NCBI GenBank assembly: GCA_951812925.1
Contig: OX638371.1
Coordinates: 45,730,101-45,794,100 of the forward strand
DNA length: 64,000 bases
DNA from: Calliopum simillimum
Taxonomy: Eukaryota > Arthropoda > Insecta > Diptera > Lauxaniidae
Direction of reading: 5' to 3'
Each line of letters starts with the position of its first letter. The stretch's first letter is position 1. The notes under the pieces were generated by a model that made no database searches, was not told the origin of the DNA, and worked only from the letters and a program-made list of their open reading frames with translations. Made by a program: the position numbers and the translations under genes. Positions 21,690 to 33,057 of this stretch are shown here, piece by piece.

Positions 21690-22800
21690 GCTACAGCGGT
21701 GCAAAACATAAGATTTTCGAGAACATTAAAATGACTAAATATTTTTTCTGTGTTTGGATGGCTATAAAGGACATAAGATCCTTATTAAAATGTAAATATT
21801 TTATTGAAACATATGCCTTGGAAAATCTTCTAACTGTTTTTATGGAAACGCTCAGAGTACTTTGGCCCCGTAGTATGATGGAGTATTCATCGAGATGTCT
21901 CGGCCACAGCGTCCTTTTATGCTCATTGACCAGGTTACTTATGTACCTGCTCATTTCTTGAATGTTGGGATCGCTCGGATGGGCTGCCTGGAGTGTGTCT
22001 CTTTCCTCCGACAATCGTAGAGTAGTAGTGAGTAACTAAGTAAGTTTAATCCGAGAACTTCTGCCTGCAGGGAAAAATCTTTTGGTAGCCGTGAGGAGGT
22101 TATCACGAAGTTTTCGCTCACCAATTGCGTAATCAGGCGGTGGAGGTAGACGTGTAATTTTATCGTCAACATACTTTGCGAACCCGTCCCAGTTGGCCTT
22201 GTCGAAGTTGAGAAATGTTCGTGTGGAGTCGACCTGATTTGCACTAACAAACGTGATATCGGGGGAGCTGCTACACGCCGCAGTAACTCTGGTTGGGGTA
22301 TCGTCTTTGAGCGACGATATTAGTACCGCGGGTGTCGTTACCAAGAGATGAATACTAAAGCTCATGATGTGCATTGAAATCACCAAGGACCACATGATTA
22401 TCAAATTGAAGCAATTGTTCAATACATGTGTGGTAGCTGGGCCCAATACTATTAACAGGGGGGGATATCAACATTAGTCAGACGGATTTCTTCATCCCCT
22501 ACCCTAAGGGCAATTGCCATACACTCCGGATGAGCATCTGGGGTGGGGATGCGGTGATGGTGATTGGTCTATAAGAGACACAATTTTTGAGGATTAATGC
22601 CAGACCGCCTCGACCTCTGTTTGTTCTATCACGTCTGACTAGAATTACGTAGAATTAGAAAAGGGTTGGGATCTAGTCGCCAAGTGTCACCACACCCTAT
22701 AAGACCTATTGTGCTAACCCTGACAAGACTTGATTAAAAGTCAGTTCATAGGCGCATGGCATTAATGAATGCCACTATGTCCTTTGGGGGTATGGCGCCC
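21690..22800 (-). pseudogene. LINE endonuclease fragment, unit 1
   Basis: The minus strand encodes the C-terminal half of an APE endonuclease from a Jockey/I/R1-type LINE: a DEEIRLTNVDIPP-like block near 22470, SSPDITFVSANQVDS near 22250 and DKANWDGFAKYVDDKI with ATKRFFPAGRSSRI down to 22036. The region where a GDFNAHH motif is expected (22380-22420) is frameshifted. The following RT is absent; the RT to its right belongs to a different LINE type. Confidence 0.65.
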
Positions 22801-22849
22801 ACCTCAGAAGTAGAGGGGTGTATGTGTATTCTCCTTTAACTCCTAGGAG

Positions 22850-23557
22850 GTGCATAGGACCAATATGAGACGTTTCCATTTGTATTTCCTTTTCCAGCGA
22901 CCTTTTCCAGTTGGTTTTGGGTCTACTACGTCCTCTACTGCCTTGTGGATTCCACTCAAGAGCCTGGCGACAAACTTCGCTGTGTGGTTTCCAGAGAGTG
23001 TGACCAATCCATCTCCATTTGCGCAGCTTGACCTCGTTTGCTATAGTCTTCTGATTGCATTTTTGATGTAGCTCGGCATTTGATATAGTGCGAGGCCACT
23101 AAACTTTTAGTATACGCCTTAAGCATTTGTTGACGAATACTTGCAGCTTGTTCGTTAGTTGCTCAGTAACAAACCATGTTTCGCACTCATATAGCAAAAC
23201 CGATTTCACATTCGAATCAAAAATGCGCACTTTCGTTTTGTTGGATGTAACGGAAGAAGACCATATTTTGTTCAATTGAGCAAACGCGCCTTTTGCTTTT
23301 GCTATTCTTGAGTTGATATCCTCTTTTGCTCCACCATCCATGGAGATAATGCTGCCTAAATACGTGAAGCTATCGACGTTTTCGATGTCATCACTGCCAG
23401 CTTTAAACGTGATGTCATCCCTGTTTGCGTTTAGATTCATGCTTTTAGTCTTGAATACGTTGATTTTTAGGCCGGCCTTTTGTGATTTCAAGACAAGGTC
23501 TTCAATTTTGCTTTGCATATCTGAGTGTTTGGACGATAAGAGGCAAATGTCGTCAGC
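22850..23557 (-). pseudogene. RTE-like LINE RT, C-terminal part, unit 1
   Basis: Continues the frame of 24856-23558 after a stop. From YADD-equivalent position 23560 the minus strand has ICLLSSKHSDMQ, DSFTYLGSI, NVKSVLLYECETWFVTEQL and CLRRILKV. The palm motif should read YADD, but unit 1 has TAA in place of the Tyr codon (about 23561-23559), whereas unit 2 keeps TAC. Confidence 0.75.
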
Positions 23558-24856
23558 TTAGTCGAGATCTTCTAGATGTTCGGTAAAGTTCCATTGGATA
23601 CCCCTTTTGGCCTTATTAAGAGCTTTATCTAGGATATCGTCAAGAACGATAAGGAAGAGAGATGGTGATAGTAAAAACCCCTGCCTTACGCCCGAATTAG
23701 TTGTGAATGTCGGTGACAACAACCCGTTGTGTAACACACTGCATTTAAAGCCTTCATATTGTGCACGTACTAAGTTTATGGCCTTTGCGGCAATACCTCT
23801 TCGCTGCAGTGAAGCCCAGATGTTTTCTCTGCAGACACTGTCGAAGGCAGTGCTATAGTCTACGAAGACAAGTTGAAGTGCAGCCCGCCACTCACATGAT
23901 TGCTCGATAATTATTCTAAGGGTGTTGATTTGATCCACGCATGATCGGTTTGGCCGGAATCCTGCTCGGATGGCCGAATCAAGTTTTTCGCGTACCCTGT
24001 TTAGAAGCACTTTTGTCAGTACTTTCGATGGTACTGAGAGCAAAGTTATTCCTCTATAATTTCGGCACTCGCTTAGGTCATCTTTTTTCGGCAATTTGAC
24101 TAGCATGCCATGTAGCCAATCTTCTGGCAAACGCTCTTCGCTCCAGATTCTGGAAATCAGAGGATGAAGAATCTTAGCTGATGTAATGGGAAATGCTTTT
24201 AGCAGTTCATCTGTTATTTGATCTATAATGGTGGCCTTGTTGTTTTTCATGCTTTGGATTGCTTTCACTATTTCATCGATTGTAGACGGTTGTGTTTGTA
24301 TTCGACTACTACTGTGATTCACTGCGGCAGTTGTAGTTGGTGATTCACAAAAATACTCTTTCCATCTACTTAGTTGGTCGTCCGCAGATGTTAAGAGATT
24401 TCCGTTTTTGTCTTTAATAGGACGATTCTGTTGGGGTTTTCGGCCAGATAGTCTGCGGGTGATATCATAAAGCTGCCTGAGATTTTGAGCATTAGCAGCG
24501 CTTTCGGCTCCGCTCGCGAGGTCGTTATACATTCTTCTTTTGTCTTGTCTGCACGAACACCTGACTTCTTTATTGAGAGAGTTAAAGACCTTTTCGGCGT
24601 CGTTCGTTTGCGCTCTAGTTTTAGCGTCATCTCTCAGTTTTTTCGCGCTTCTTCTTTTTTCAACAAGACACCACGTAGTAGAGGGGTACGCATTACAAAA
24701 GTAACGAAGTCTATGCCTTGCTAAGCTGTCACAGTGACATAGAATATGTTCTGCAGTCATTTCTTCATAACAGAATTCATACTGGACTAAACCAATGTTG
24801 GAGAGGTGCTTCGTACGCCTTTCATGTTCAGCATAAGTAGTAGAAGCACTTGGCAT
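23558..24856 (-). pseudogene. Chimeric LINE ORF: RNase H-LINE tail joined to RTE-like RT
   Basis: A single 432-codon frame. Residues 1-70 match the zinc-binding C-terminus found after RNase H in I/LOA-type LINEs (CYEEMTAEHILCHCDSLARH). From about residue 70 (VEKRRSAKKLRDD) the frame is the linker and RT of an RTE-like LINE: CRNYRGITLLSVPSKVL, GFRPNRSCVDQI, VFVDYSTAFDSVCRENIW and NSGVRQGFLLSPSLFL. The frame ends one codon before the catalytic ADD. The in-frame junction of two LINE types is probably accidental, from one element inserting in or deleting into another, but it is preserved in both units. Confidence 0.7.
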
Positions 24857-24869
24857 GATTGCTTTAGAT

Positions 24870-25085
24870 TGTCTGTGGCCAAGGGTGTTATCCCAGCCTT
24901 CTTGAACTTTCTGGATGCCAATTGTTTAGGTTTAGTTTAATAAAACTCTAAGCGGGCCGGAGGAGGGCCTACAAACTGTGTAGATGACCCTTTTCTTGCA
25001 AGCTTATCTGCCGTTTCATTACCTTCAATTCCACTGTGTCCAGGTACCCAAATGAGGTGAACCTTATCACTTTCCAAGACCCCTT
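24870..25085 (-). pseudogene. LINE RNase H fragment, unit 1
   Basis: The minus strand reads VLESDKVHLIWVPGHSGIEG then NETADKLARKGS, the classical C-terminal RNase H motif (VPGHSGxxGNExAD) of LINE ORF2 proteins. It precedes the CCHC-type tail in the chimeric ORF. Its repeat lies at about 36280-36430. Confidence 0.75.
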
Positions 25086-25288
25086 TCTGTCACACTTTGT
25101 CACAAATTTTTGAACCTTCCACTCCCCTAAAAGTGTGACGTAATTTATGAACAGCCCCTTACCTATGTAACATTTAATAAATGTAAGACAGTAATGAACG
25201 ATTTCATTTAAAAGTCAAATTTGACATTTTTTTACATTCAAACTTAATCGGATGCGAAAATTAGACTTTTTTGAATAATCGCCCATAT
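25086..25288. other. Conserved non-coding block flanking the gypsy insertion
   Basis: Contains TGTCACACTTTGTCACAAAT and AAAAGTGTGACGTAATTTAT, a paired motif I have the impression is widespread in insect genomes but cannot name. It is repeated at 36454-36656 and ends in the CCCATAT target of the gypsy element. Confidence 0.4.
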
Positions 25289-25613
25289 AGTTACATAAAT
25301 AGCACAGAACAATTAGTTACATAAATAGCACAGAACAATTAAACGGAATAAAAAGAGCTGCTTTATTTTTGACTGTTGAAACCAAACTGCTTTTTATTAT
25401 TTTCTTTGACTTAAGCTACACTTAAGAACTTTAAAACTTTAATTTGGTATGCAGCTGCTATGTCAGCATTTTGTGTTAGTAGCGACTGCATACATATAAA
25501 AAATACAAATAAGTATCATATAATATTGTTTACGCTGCAACTTCCCACATTGTTGCGGCAAAAACCAAATAATAGTAGAGGATGACCATATGGTAGAGGA
25601 TGACCATATGACT
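25289..25613 (-). repeat. Gypsy 3' LTR, unit 1
   Basis: On the minus strand it runs from AGTCATATGG to TTATGTAACT, preceded by a purine-rich tract (GGGGTGGAGG). Internally AGTTACATAAATAGCACAGA is partly duplicated, and the GGATGACCATATG motif is duplicated. The flank CCCATAT is the same as for unit 2, showing that both derive from one insertion. Confidence 0.8.
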
Positions 25614-25614
25614 C

Positions 25615-27804
25615 CTCCACCCCTAGACCTTTGCAGTCCCTGCAAATGGATCGACATATTTCTTTTCTGGTATAGGAGGCAAAATGCTTTCCTTTACAAT
25701 TTCAATTTTAATTTCATTTTGTCTTCTTTTGCAAATTACAATTACAACAATAGTTAAAGCAATTAAAACAATTATTATAATAGTAGTGGTAATATTGTTT
25801 TTAAATTTTATGTAGAGGATCTCCTCTCTATTTTTGACATTTTCCATTTTTAAATTTTCCAAAGTCAAGTTATTTATATTTTTTGTAAAATTTACATAAA
25901 TAGTTGGTATAATGGTGTTGCTTGTAAAATTCATAATTTTATTTTCAAATGAGAATTCATTCATTATAATCTTGCAATTTCCAAATTGTATAACATTGTT
26001 TCCTCTAACAAACGTTATTAATTTATTACAATTTTGTTTAATACTTGTTAGTTGCAAGTTTTTTGTTATTACAATACCGTTCGCTAGTTCTTCTATAGAA
26101 CTTTCTTTATTTATTTTCAAAATACAATTATTAGTAGTATTAAATAAGTTTCTTATACATACATTCTTATGACGTTTAAGATTTCTTTTCAAAATATCAT
26201 CCTTGTTATATTCAACTAGTAAGGGTGTAAATTTTGGCCTGGCCAAAAAAAAAAAAAAAATACCCTACACTGCAGTATTTTGAAAATTTTGCTTATATGA
26301 GAGGTTCCACGCCCTCTTGTCCGAGTACACCCAGTTTTTGTTCAGAGCTTGCATTTATAGTTTTTAGTGTCAGAGTGAAATTTAGTTGGATTATCTCAAA
26401 AAACTTTTTCAGTATAGCATTTTGAAACTTTTGCTTATATGGGAGGTGCCACGCCCTCTTGTCCGAATTCGCTCAGTTTTTTATCAGAGCTTGCGCTTGC
26501 AATTTGTAGTACTTATGTGTATTGTGGTTGCATTGTCGTGAAAAATACTCCTAAACTTGCATTTTGAATATAATTTTTGTATGGGCGGTAGGCGTGTCTG
26601 CTGACCGATTTTGCTCATTTTCAATCCCCCGAGCTAACTTTGACGACGGAGGCAGTGTACCAAATTTCATTGAATTATCTTGCTCAGTTTTCCCAAAAAG
26701 TGTATTTCAACACACAGCCAGCCAGCCAGCCAGCCACCCAGCCAGCCAGACAGACGGACATGGCTATATCGACTCAGGAGGTGACGCTGATCAAGAATAT
26801 ATATACTTTTCTATATCTGCCACGCCTCCTTCTCTGCGTTACAAACGGAAGGACAAAGTGAATATACCCTGGTGTAGGGTATAAAAACTTTGTCCTCTAA
26901 TACTAGCACCTGCTCTATTGGATTGTCTAACTCTTCACTTTTGTCGTTTGGAAAGGGAATTACTAAAACCAATTGGTAATTTTTTGTTGTAAAACCTTGT
27001 ACTGAAATTGCAAATATTAAAGTGTCCTCGCAATAAAAAACACTTGTTTTAAGAAATGGAAGGATTTCGAATGTTATATTTAGAGTTGTTTTTTCTTCAT
27101 CTGTAAATATGTCGTGTGGCAAGGTATTGAGTTTAGTCATAAGGATTGTGTCCATAATTCTGTCTAATTGTCTGTTTATTAAATTAATGTCAGCGTACAT
27201 TTTCAGACTTATTTGGTATTTCTCGGAATATGATTATATTTTATTAAACTCTTGTGATATATTTTTGAGATAATTGCTAAGCTGGATTTGCTGTTTGTTA
27301 ATGTGTTCCGTTATTTTATTTAAGTTTTTTATAAGGTTGTCATTGATAATTACTTGTTTGTTAAGCTCTCTGGTTATTTGTTGTCCATTTTCATCTAAAT
27401 TTTTCAAGTGACTGTAGATTTCCTCGGCATCGTCGTTGTCCATGTTACCATATAGGAACTTAATTGTTTTTCCTGTAATATTGATTAATCCCCGTTTTAC
27501 TCGTTTATCCTTCTGTGTAGATGGTACAATGGTCTTCAAAGTATTTTTTGCCATCTCTATTTCCGTAGTAAGATATTCACCGTCGAAAAAGATGGAGTTT
27601 TTTGACATTTTCTTCAAAATTTTCCAAGATTGTTCAATATTTCGTGATGTTTATAAGATGCAGGATTGTAGTGTACGATTGTATTATCGGCTTATTCTCC
27701 TGTCTTAATAATGAATAACCATAACCAGTTGTAATCGGACTTACATCCAACCATTGTCCGGATGCAAGTGTTGCAGATAGAAGGATTGAAATTACTGCAA
27801 GCAT
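25615..27804 (-). pseudogene. Errantivirus-like env, unit 1
   Basis: The minus-strand start at 27804 gives a hydrophobic signal peptide (MLAVISILLSATLASG). A furin-like KRVKRG site lies about 120 codons in, followed by the GLINITGK and GNMDNDDAEEIY motifs typical of envelope proteins related to baculovirus F proteins. A C-terminal membrane segment (TTIIIIVLIALTIVVIVI) is followed by a short cytoplasmic tail. Such proteins mediate membrane fusion in errantiviruses. This copy is disrupted by a stop after NKI near 27236 (shared with unit 2), frameshifts and the mini-me-like insertion at 26216-26882. Confidence 0.75.
26216..26882 (+). mobile_element. Mini-me/DINE-1-like (Helentron-type) element A
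   Basis: The 5' end CTAGTAAGGGTGTAAATTTT contains a hairpin (TTTTGGCCTGGCCAAAA) and an ATACCCTACAC subterminal repeat. The 3' end has GTGTAGGGTAT, which pairs with that repeat. The interior has CCAG-type tetranucleotide repeats and the core TCAGGAGGTGACGCTGATCA next to TATATATA, as in dipteran mini-me/DINE-1 elements. Unit 2 (about 37555) is the empty site: the element sits in a C-AAAAA-C tract with AA on both sides. Confidence 0.8.
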
Positions 27805-27986
27805 CTTGTCAAAAAAGAATTTTCTAAAAAAAATCAATAAGAATTTTGAAACTTGTATTTCCGCTTTACTTGTGATTTATAAATTTTCTTCAACTTATTA
27901 TCAGAACTAACTAGATGGTTTCCTTCCTTCCTATAGTTTCCTACCTTCTTATAATTTTGGTTGAGCCTTACTCCTCTAAAGTTTTT

Positions 27987-28147
27987 ATACCCTACACCCA
28001 GGGTATATTCACTTTGTCCTTCCGTTTGTAACGCAGGGAAGGAGGCGTGGCAGGTATAGAAAAGTATATATATTCTTGATCAGCGTCACCTCCTGAGTCG
28101 ATATAGCCATGTCCGTCTGTCTGGCTGGCTGGCTGGCTGGCTGGCTG

Positions 28148-28179
<32 letters not shown>

Positions 28180-28824
28180 GCTGGGTGGCTGGGTGTGTGT
28201 TGAAATACACTTTTTGGGAAAACTGAGCAAGATAATTCAATGAAATTTGGTACACTGCCTCCGTCGTCAAAGTTAGCTCGGGGGATTGAAAATGAGCAAA
28301 ATCGGTCAACGGACACGCCTACCGCCCATACAAAAATTATATTCAAAATGCAATTTTAGGAGTATTTTTCACGACAATGCAACCACAATACATATAAGTA
28401 CTACGAGTTGTAAGCGCAAGCTCTGATAAAAATTTGAGCGAATTCGGACAAGAGGGCGTGGCACCTCCCATATAAGCAAAAGCTTCAAAACGCTATACTG
28501 AAAGCGTTTTTTGAGATTTTCGAACCAAATTTGACTCAGACACTAAGAATTATAAATGAAAGCTCTCAGCAAAAATTGGGTGAAATCAGACAAGGGGGCG
28601 TGGCACCTCCCATATAAGCAAAAGATTCAAAATGCTATACTGAAAAAGTTTTTTGAGATAATCCAACTAAATTTTACTCTGACACTAAAAACTATAAGCT
28701 CTGAACAAAAACTGGGTGTACTCGGACAAGAGGGCGTGGCACCTCCCATATAAGCAAACTTTTCAAAATACTGCAGTGTAGGGTATTTATTTTTTGGCCA
28801 GGCCAAAATTTACACCCTTACTAG
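27987..28824 (-). mobile_element. Mini-me/DINE-1-like element B
   Basis: Inverted relative to element A, with the same termini and a longer GGCT/CCAG tetranucleotide tract (about 28120-28195). Three internal GGAGGTGCCACGCCC-containing units are present. The empty site in unit 2 (about 38655-38660) is again an A5 tract (TTTTT on the plus strand). Confidence 0.8.
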
Positions 28825-30470
28825 TTAATAAACTCGTTTTCAAAATTTGCTTCAACCGGTCGATTATTATTTAGTTTTGCTATCCTTTTAATCTTTTCCT
28901 CGTGCCAAATTTGAGATAGTTTCGTTAATTCTTCCTTCGGAATCATATTATTGATAAAATCAATCGGTTTTTGTTTTGTCGTCGAGTGTATCGTTGAATT
29001 ATAAAAAGTAATGGCTTAAAAAACTTTTTCACTTAAATTGTCTTTGTTGTTTGGGTCAGCATTAAATAATCTAATGTGTTCGTTTAAGGGGGGCTTCTCA
29101 TGTAAAAATCGATTTTTTTTTTCATAGGTTGATAGAATATTGTCTTGGGAGAATATTCCTAAAGTTTCGTGACTCAACTCTTAATATTATGGAAAATATG
29201 ATTGATTGAACCAGCGAGCTCATGTAAAATTTTCAAAGAATCGATTTTTTTTTTAAACTTTAAATCGTTTTTTCTCAAAACTATGGTTTTAAAATCGCGG
29301 TACACGATTGCAAAAAAACTACTTAGCCGATTTTTGATTTCTAAAAAGTGTTTTGCAGATTATAAAATAAACAAGTGCATGAATGTCTGAAATTGTGGAA
29401 AAAAAGTTATTTTATACACTATTTAGCCCCATTTAGCGACAAAAAATGACGAAAAAATAGCACTTTTTTTTCAAGACGTGATTTCAATGTTGTAGAATCG
29501 AATTTTTTGGAGTTGCAGACATTCATGCACTCAGGGGAACCCTGCTGAGTAATAAAAAAATTTTGTTTTATGTTTCAGATAAATACTTTGGGCTCCACAA
29601 TGTACCGCGATAAATCCTACTTGTTAAATGTCGCCACAAGCAACATTGAATAAGTCCGCCATTTTGTCATTTTAGTTTTTGAAAAAATGCTTTTTTTATA
29701 GTTGGAACATGTTCTTAAATATATGCAAAAAATTATTTGTGTGTGTTTTTATTTTCCGAGTGAAAATCAATCCCGAAAAACAACTACTTTTTGACGTGTT
29801 ACATGAGAAGCCCCCCTTAATGACAAATGCAATCTTTCGAAGCCAAAATTACCCGTTTTCAAGTAAGTTGTTGTAAAATGAGTTATTATATCGTTATCTC
29901 TCAAAGTTTTTTACACAGGCTGTATCTAATTCATTATCTGCAATAATTTTATTTGGTTTGCCGAGATATTGGGTACGCTTTTTTATTCCTTCTATCAAAG
30001 ATACCCAAGTCCTGTCTTGCAAAGGATGAGCAGTAGCATACTTAGTTAATTTGTCAATGCTTGTTAGGTACATTATATTCCGCTGCGGAAACCAAATATC
30101 AAAATTAACTATTTCGTTATTTTTGTCTGGTATCTCAGTAATGTTTAAAGAAAATTTGTTGGGCGTTCTGTCAAATTTAGCTAAGTTGCACGTTTCGCAA
30201 TTGTTTATAAACTTGTTGAAGTTTCGGATAGTAAAATTGTTTTTTCATCTCGCTAAACACTTCATTAATCATGGTTATTTTTCAAATGTTCAATTTGAAT
30301 TAAGTTTAATATTCTATCTTTATCTACAACGTCCTCCAGAAAAGAACTTGGTCTAAGTACTTTCAGATTTTTATTTCCTGAAAAATATTTAATGTAAAGT
30401 TCTTGGCACTCCAGGAATAATTGTTTATCACTACAAAAAAATCGCGACCAACCCATTTTCAGGTAAGTTA
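28825..30470 (-). pseudogene. Gypsy integrase, unit 1
   Basis: Read right to left: a Zn-binding HHCC region (EHLKNNHD near 30265), the catalytic core with NFDIWFPQRN near 30100 and IIADNELD near 29930, and a C-terminal part near 28830-29040 (FYNSTIHSTTKQKPI). Integrase inserts the cDNA into the host genome. The TTAA-flanked element at 29088-29816 interrupts the core before the catalytic Glu motif, and further small frameshifts occur. Confidence 0.7.
29088..29816. mobile_element. TTAA-flanked inverted-repeat element (729 bp)
   Basis: The left end GGGGGGCTTCTCATGTAA and the right end (TTACATGAGAAGCCCCCC) are perfect inverted repeats. TTAA stands on both sides (29084-29087, 29817-29820), while unit 2 has a single TTAA at the empty site (about 38918). 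TTAA duplication is typical of piggyBac, although piggyBac ends usually start with CCC. No transposase is present. Confidence 0.8.
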
Positions 30471-30566
30471 TCTTTCATTTCTTTTAAGAGATTGCTTCCC
30501 GATATGGTTTTTATAATTGTACGAATTTTTTTCTTATATAGTATTTTAGTTGCGCAAGATTCTACA

Positions 30567-31065
30567 TCAGATTTTTCTATTAAAAATTAGTTTTTTAAAA
30601 ACGTTTAAGGCCTTTTCTGATATTTGGTTAAAGTCTAAACTATCAGTTTCTGCACTGTGTATGGTTTCCATATCATCCTCTTCATTCCGATAAATCAATC
30701 TTAATTCGTTTAGAACTTCTTCCGTTGACCTAACGTTGACATCATAATTGTTAAAAAAATCGTTTAAATTCATTGCGATCTCTTTTGTTGTTGTAATATC
30801 TTCATTATGACCAATTCTACTGAGTCCATCAGCGATTACGTTTTCTTTGCCTTTTATGTATTCGATGTCAAAATCAAATTCGTTTAATTTGATTTTCCAT
30901 CTTTGTAATTTCGAGTTAGGCTCTTTTAAATTATTTAACCATACTAGTGGACGATGGCCTTTTTTTATATTAAATTTCCTGCCGAAAAGATAGGGTCGGA
31001 AATATTTTGTCGCCGGTACTATAGCCAAGAGTTCTTTCTCTATAGTGCTATAGTTCTTTTCATGC
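30567..31065 (-). pseudogene. Gypsy RNase H, unit 1 (RT deleted)
   Basis: The frame includes [56 protein letters not shown] and [17 protein letters not shown], i.e. RNase H and the connection domain. Upstream, instead of RT, the sequence jumps at about 31066 into the protease region: an RT/RNase H segment present in unit 2 (40107-41423) is deleted. Confidence 0.8.
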
Positions 31066-31390
31066 CCATTACAAAGTTTTTCAACTCGATGTTCCTTTCC
31101 TAATGCTATGACATTAACATTTACTTCTGCTTTCCACTTGGGGTTACAAATATTTTCGTTGATTAGACTGAATTCTGCTCCAGTATCAACAATAAAGTAG
31201 AGTTTTCTAATTGGCGTCTCTATAATTATATAGGGTAGCTGTTTGACCCGTCTGTTGGAAAATCCCACCCTGAATTGCTTATGTCCATAGATTCCTGTCC
31301 ATTGCTTCGATTTGATTGTCTAGTATTCCTTGTGTTTCCCGATCGTTGTTGTGAGTCGTTTCTATTATCATTATTATTTCTGTTGTTGTT
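31066..31390 (-). pseudogene. Gypsy protease and nucleocapsid end, unit 1
   Basis: IRKLYFIVDTGAEFSLINEN carries the retroviral-type DTGA active site. The protease runs directly into RNase H because of the deletion. To the right the Asn-rich nucleocapsid is cut off by the duplication junction at 31390/31391. Confidence 0.75.
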
Positions 31391-32456
31391 GCGGCGAATA
31401 TATCGAGCCCTAACCGACAAAAAGTAAATTTTATAGGAGAAGGTTTTTTTAAATATATGTGCATTTTGTATAGCTATTACAGTGAAATTTAGTATGTAAG
31501 CTATATTTTGCGTTAGACATGCGATGCAACTAGTTTCATTCACATTATTTTTCCGTGTTGCTAAGCCATTTTTTCTTTTCCAATTTTCCCATCTGATCTT
31601 CAGCTTTTGTACCAAAAAACATCAAGACTTTTTAATCAATTTTCCTTTTTTTATTACATTATTTGCAAATTATTTTTGACACAAAAGAAAAAAAGACAAC
31701 CAAAAACTCGCAGTCACAAAAAAAATAAACAAAATATTTCGAATGTCGGCTAAGTCTTAATTGCTTTCGCTATAACTCCGTAACGGTACTTTTTACAGTT
31801 ATGAAATTTGTAGAGAAGATGCGTATGGACACGAATTATAGGTTTTTATCAAAAAACGAAAATGCGAAATCGTGTCTCAAGTTGCATCACTCTGAAAATT
31901 TGTATATTTTTTTGTTCGGGGTACTTTTCAATCATATTAAAAAAAATTAAGAAAATCCATCGGGCGCTTTTTTTTAAATCGAAATTACCGTTTTTGGCAA
32001 AGTTGAGTCAAGTCAAAAATATCATGCGAAAACACTTAATTCAATAAAATGGAACACGAATGGTAATTTTTAACAAATTTTTGGATGTTGAATTCAAATC
32101 CGTTAACGGAATCGCACTTTCGCTACAGAATTTTGAGATATCTTTGCCTAAAAATTACCAAAATATAAGTTTTTTCGTGATTCTTTTCCTACTTTTCAGT
32201 GTAACACTATGTCATAAGACCTGCTATGTTTGTTAAAAGTACATAATTCCTGAGCTACAGCGGTGCAAAACATAAGATTTTCGAGAACATTAAAATGACT
32301 AAATATTTTTTCTGTGTTTGCATGGCTATAAAGGACATAAGATCCTTATTAAAATGTAAATATTTTATTGAAACATATACCTTGGAAAATCTTCTAACTG
32401 TTTCTATAGAAACAAATATTAAAATCTTAATTTTGGCTAAACCCTTTTTGAGACGC
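31391..32456. other. Non-coding leader of duplication unit 2
   Basis: Counterpart of 20869-21850. It differs by small indels, such as 70 bp present near 31875. No gene seen. Confidence 0.5.
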
Positions 32457-33057
32457 TCAGAGTACTTTGGCCCCGTAGTATGATGGAGTATTCATCGAGA
32501 TGTCTCGGCCACAGCGTCCTTTTATGCTCATTGACCAGGTTACTTATGTACCTGCTCATTTCTTGAATGTTGGGATCGCTGCCTGGAGTGTGTCTCTTTC
32601 CTCCGACAATCGTAGAGTAGTAGTGAGTAACTAAGTAAGTTTAATCCGAGAACTTCTGCCTGCAGGGAAAAATCTTTTGGTAGCCGTGAGGAGGTTATCA
32701 CGAAGTTTTCGCTCACCAATTGCGTAATCAGGCGGTGGAGGTAGACGTGTAATTTTATCGTCAACATACTTTGCGAACCCGTCCCAGTTGGCCTTGTCGA
32801 AGTTGAGAAATGTTTGTGTGGAGTCGACCTGATTTGCACTAACAAACGTGATATCGGGGGAGCTGCTACACGCCGCAGTAACCCTGGTTGGGGTATCGTC
32901 GTTGAGCGACGATATTAGTACCGCGGGTGTCGTTACCAAGAGACGAATACTAAAGCTCATGATGTGCATTGAAATCACCAAGGCCCACATGATTATCAAA
33001 TTGAAGCAATTGTTCAATGCATGTGTGGTAGCTGGGCCCAATGCTATTGACAGGGGG
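32457..33057 (-). pseudogene. LINE endonuclease fragment, unit 2 (3' part)
   Basis: Counterpart of 21850-22450 with the same SSPDITFVSANQVDS and DKANWDGFAKYVDDKI motifs and the same broken GDFNA region. The rest of the fragment lies beyond the insertion at 34094-34440. Confidence 0.65.

Larger units (their letters stand above)
20869..31390. repeat. Tandem segmental duplication, unit 1 (10.5 kb)
   Basis: From GCGGCGAATATATCGAGCCC at 20869 the sequence is collinear with 31391-41744, with the same order of LINE fragments, gypsy LTR, env, integrase, RNase H, protease and nucleocapsid. Unit 1 ends inside gypsy nucleocapsid at 31390, directly followed by the start of unit 2. Unit-specific differences: two mini-me-like insertions, a TTAA-flanked insertion and a deletion of the RT region. 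Confidence 0.9.

Noticed and set aside
26564..26884. Open frames with Ala/Ser/Gln/Pro repeats, also at 28009-28346, 52668-53010, 53559-53865, 56725-57071 and 57691-57989
   Set aside because: They are translations of the CCAG tetranucleotide tract and flanks of mini-me-like elements in several frames, not genes.
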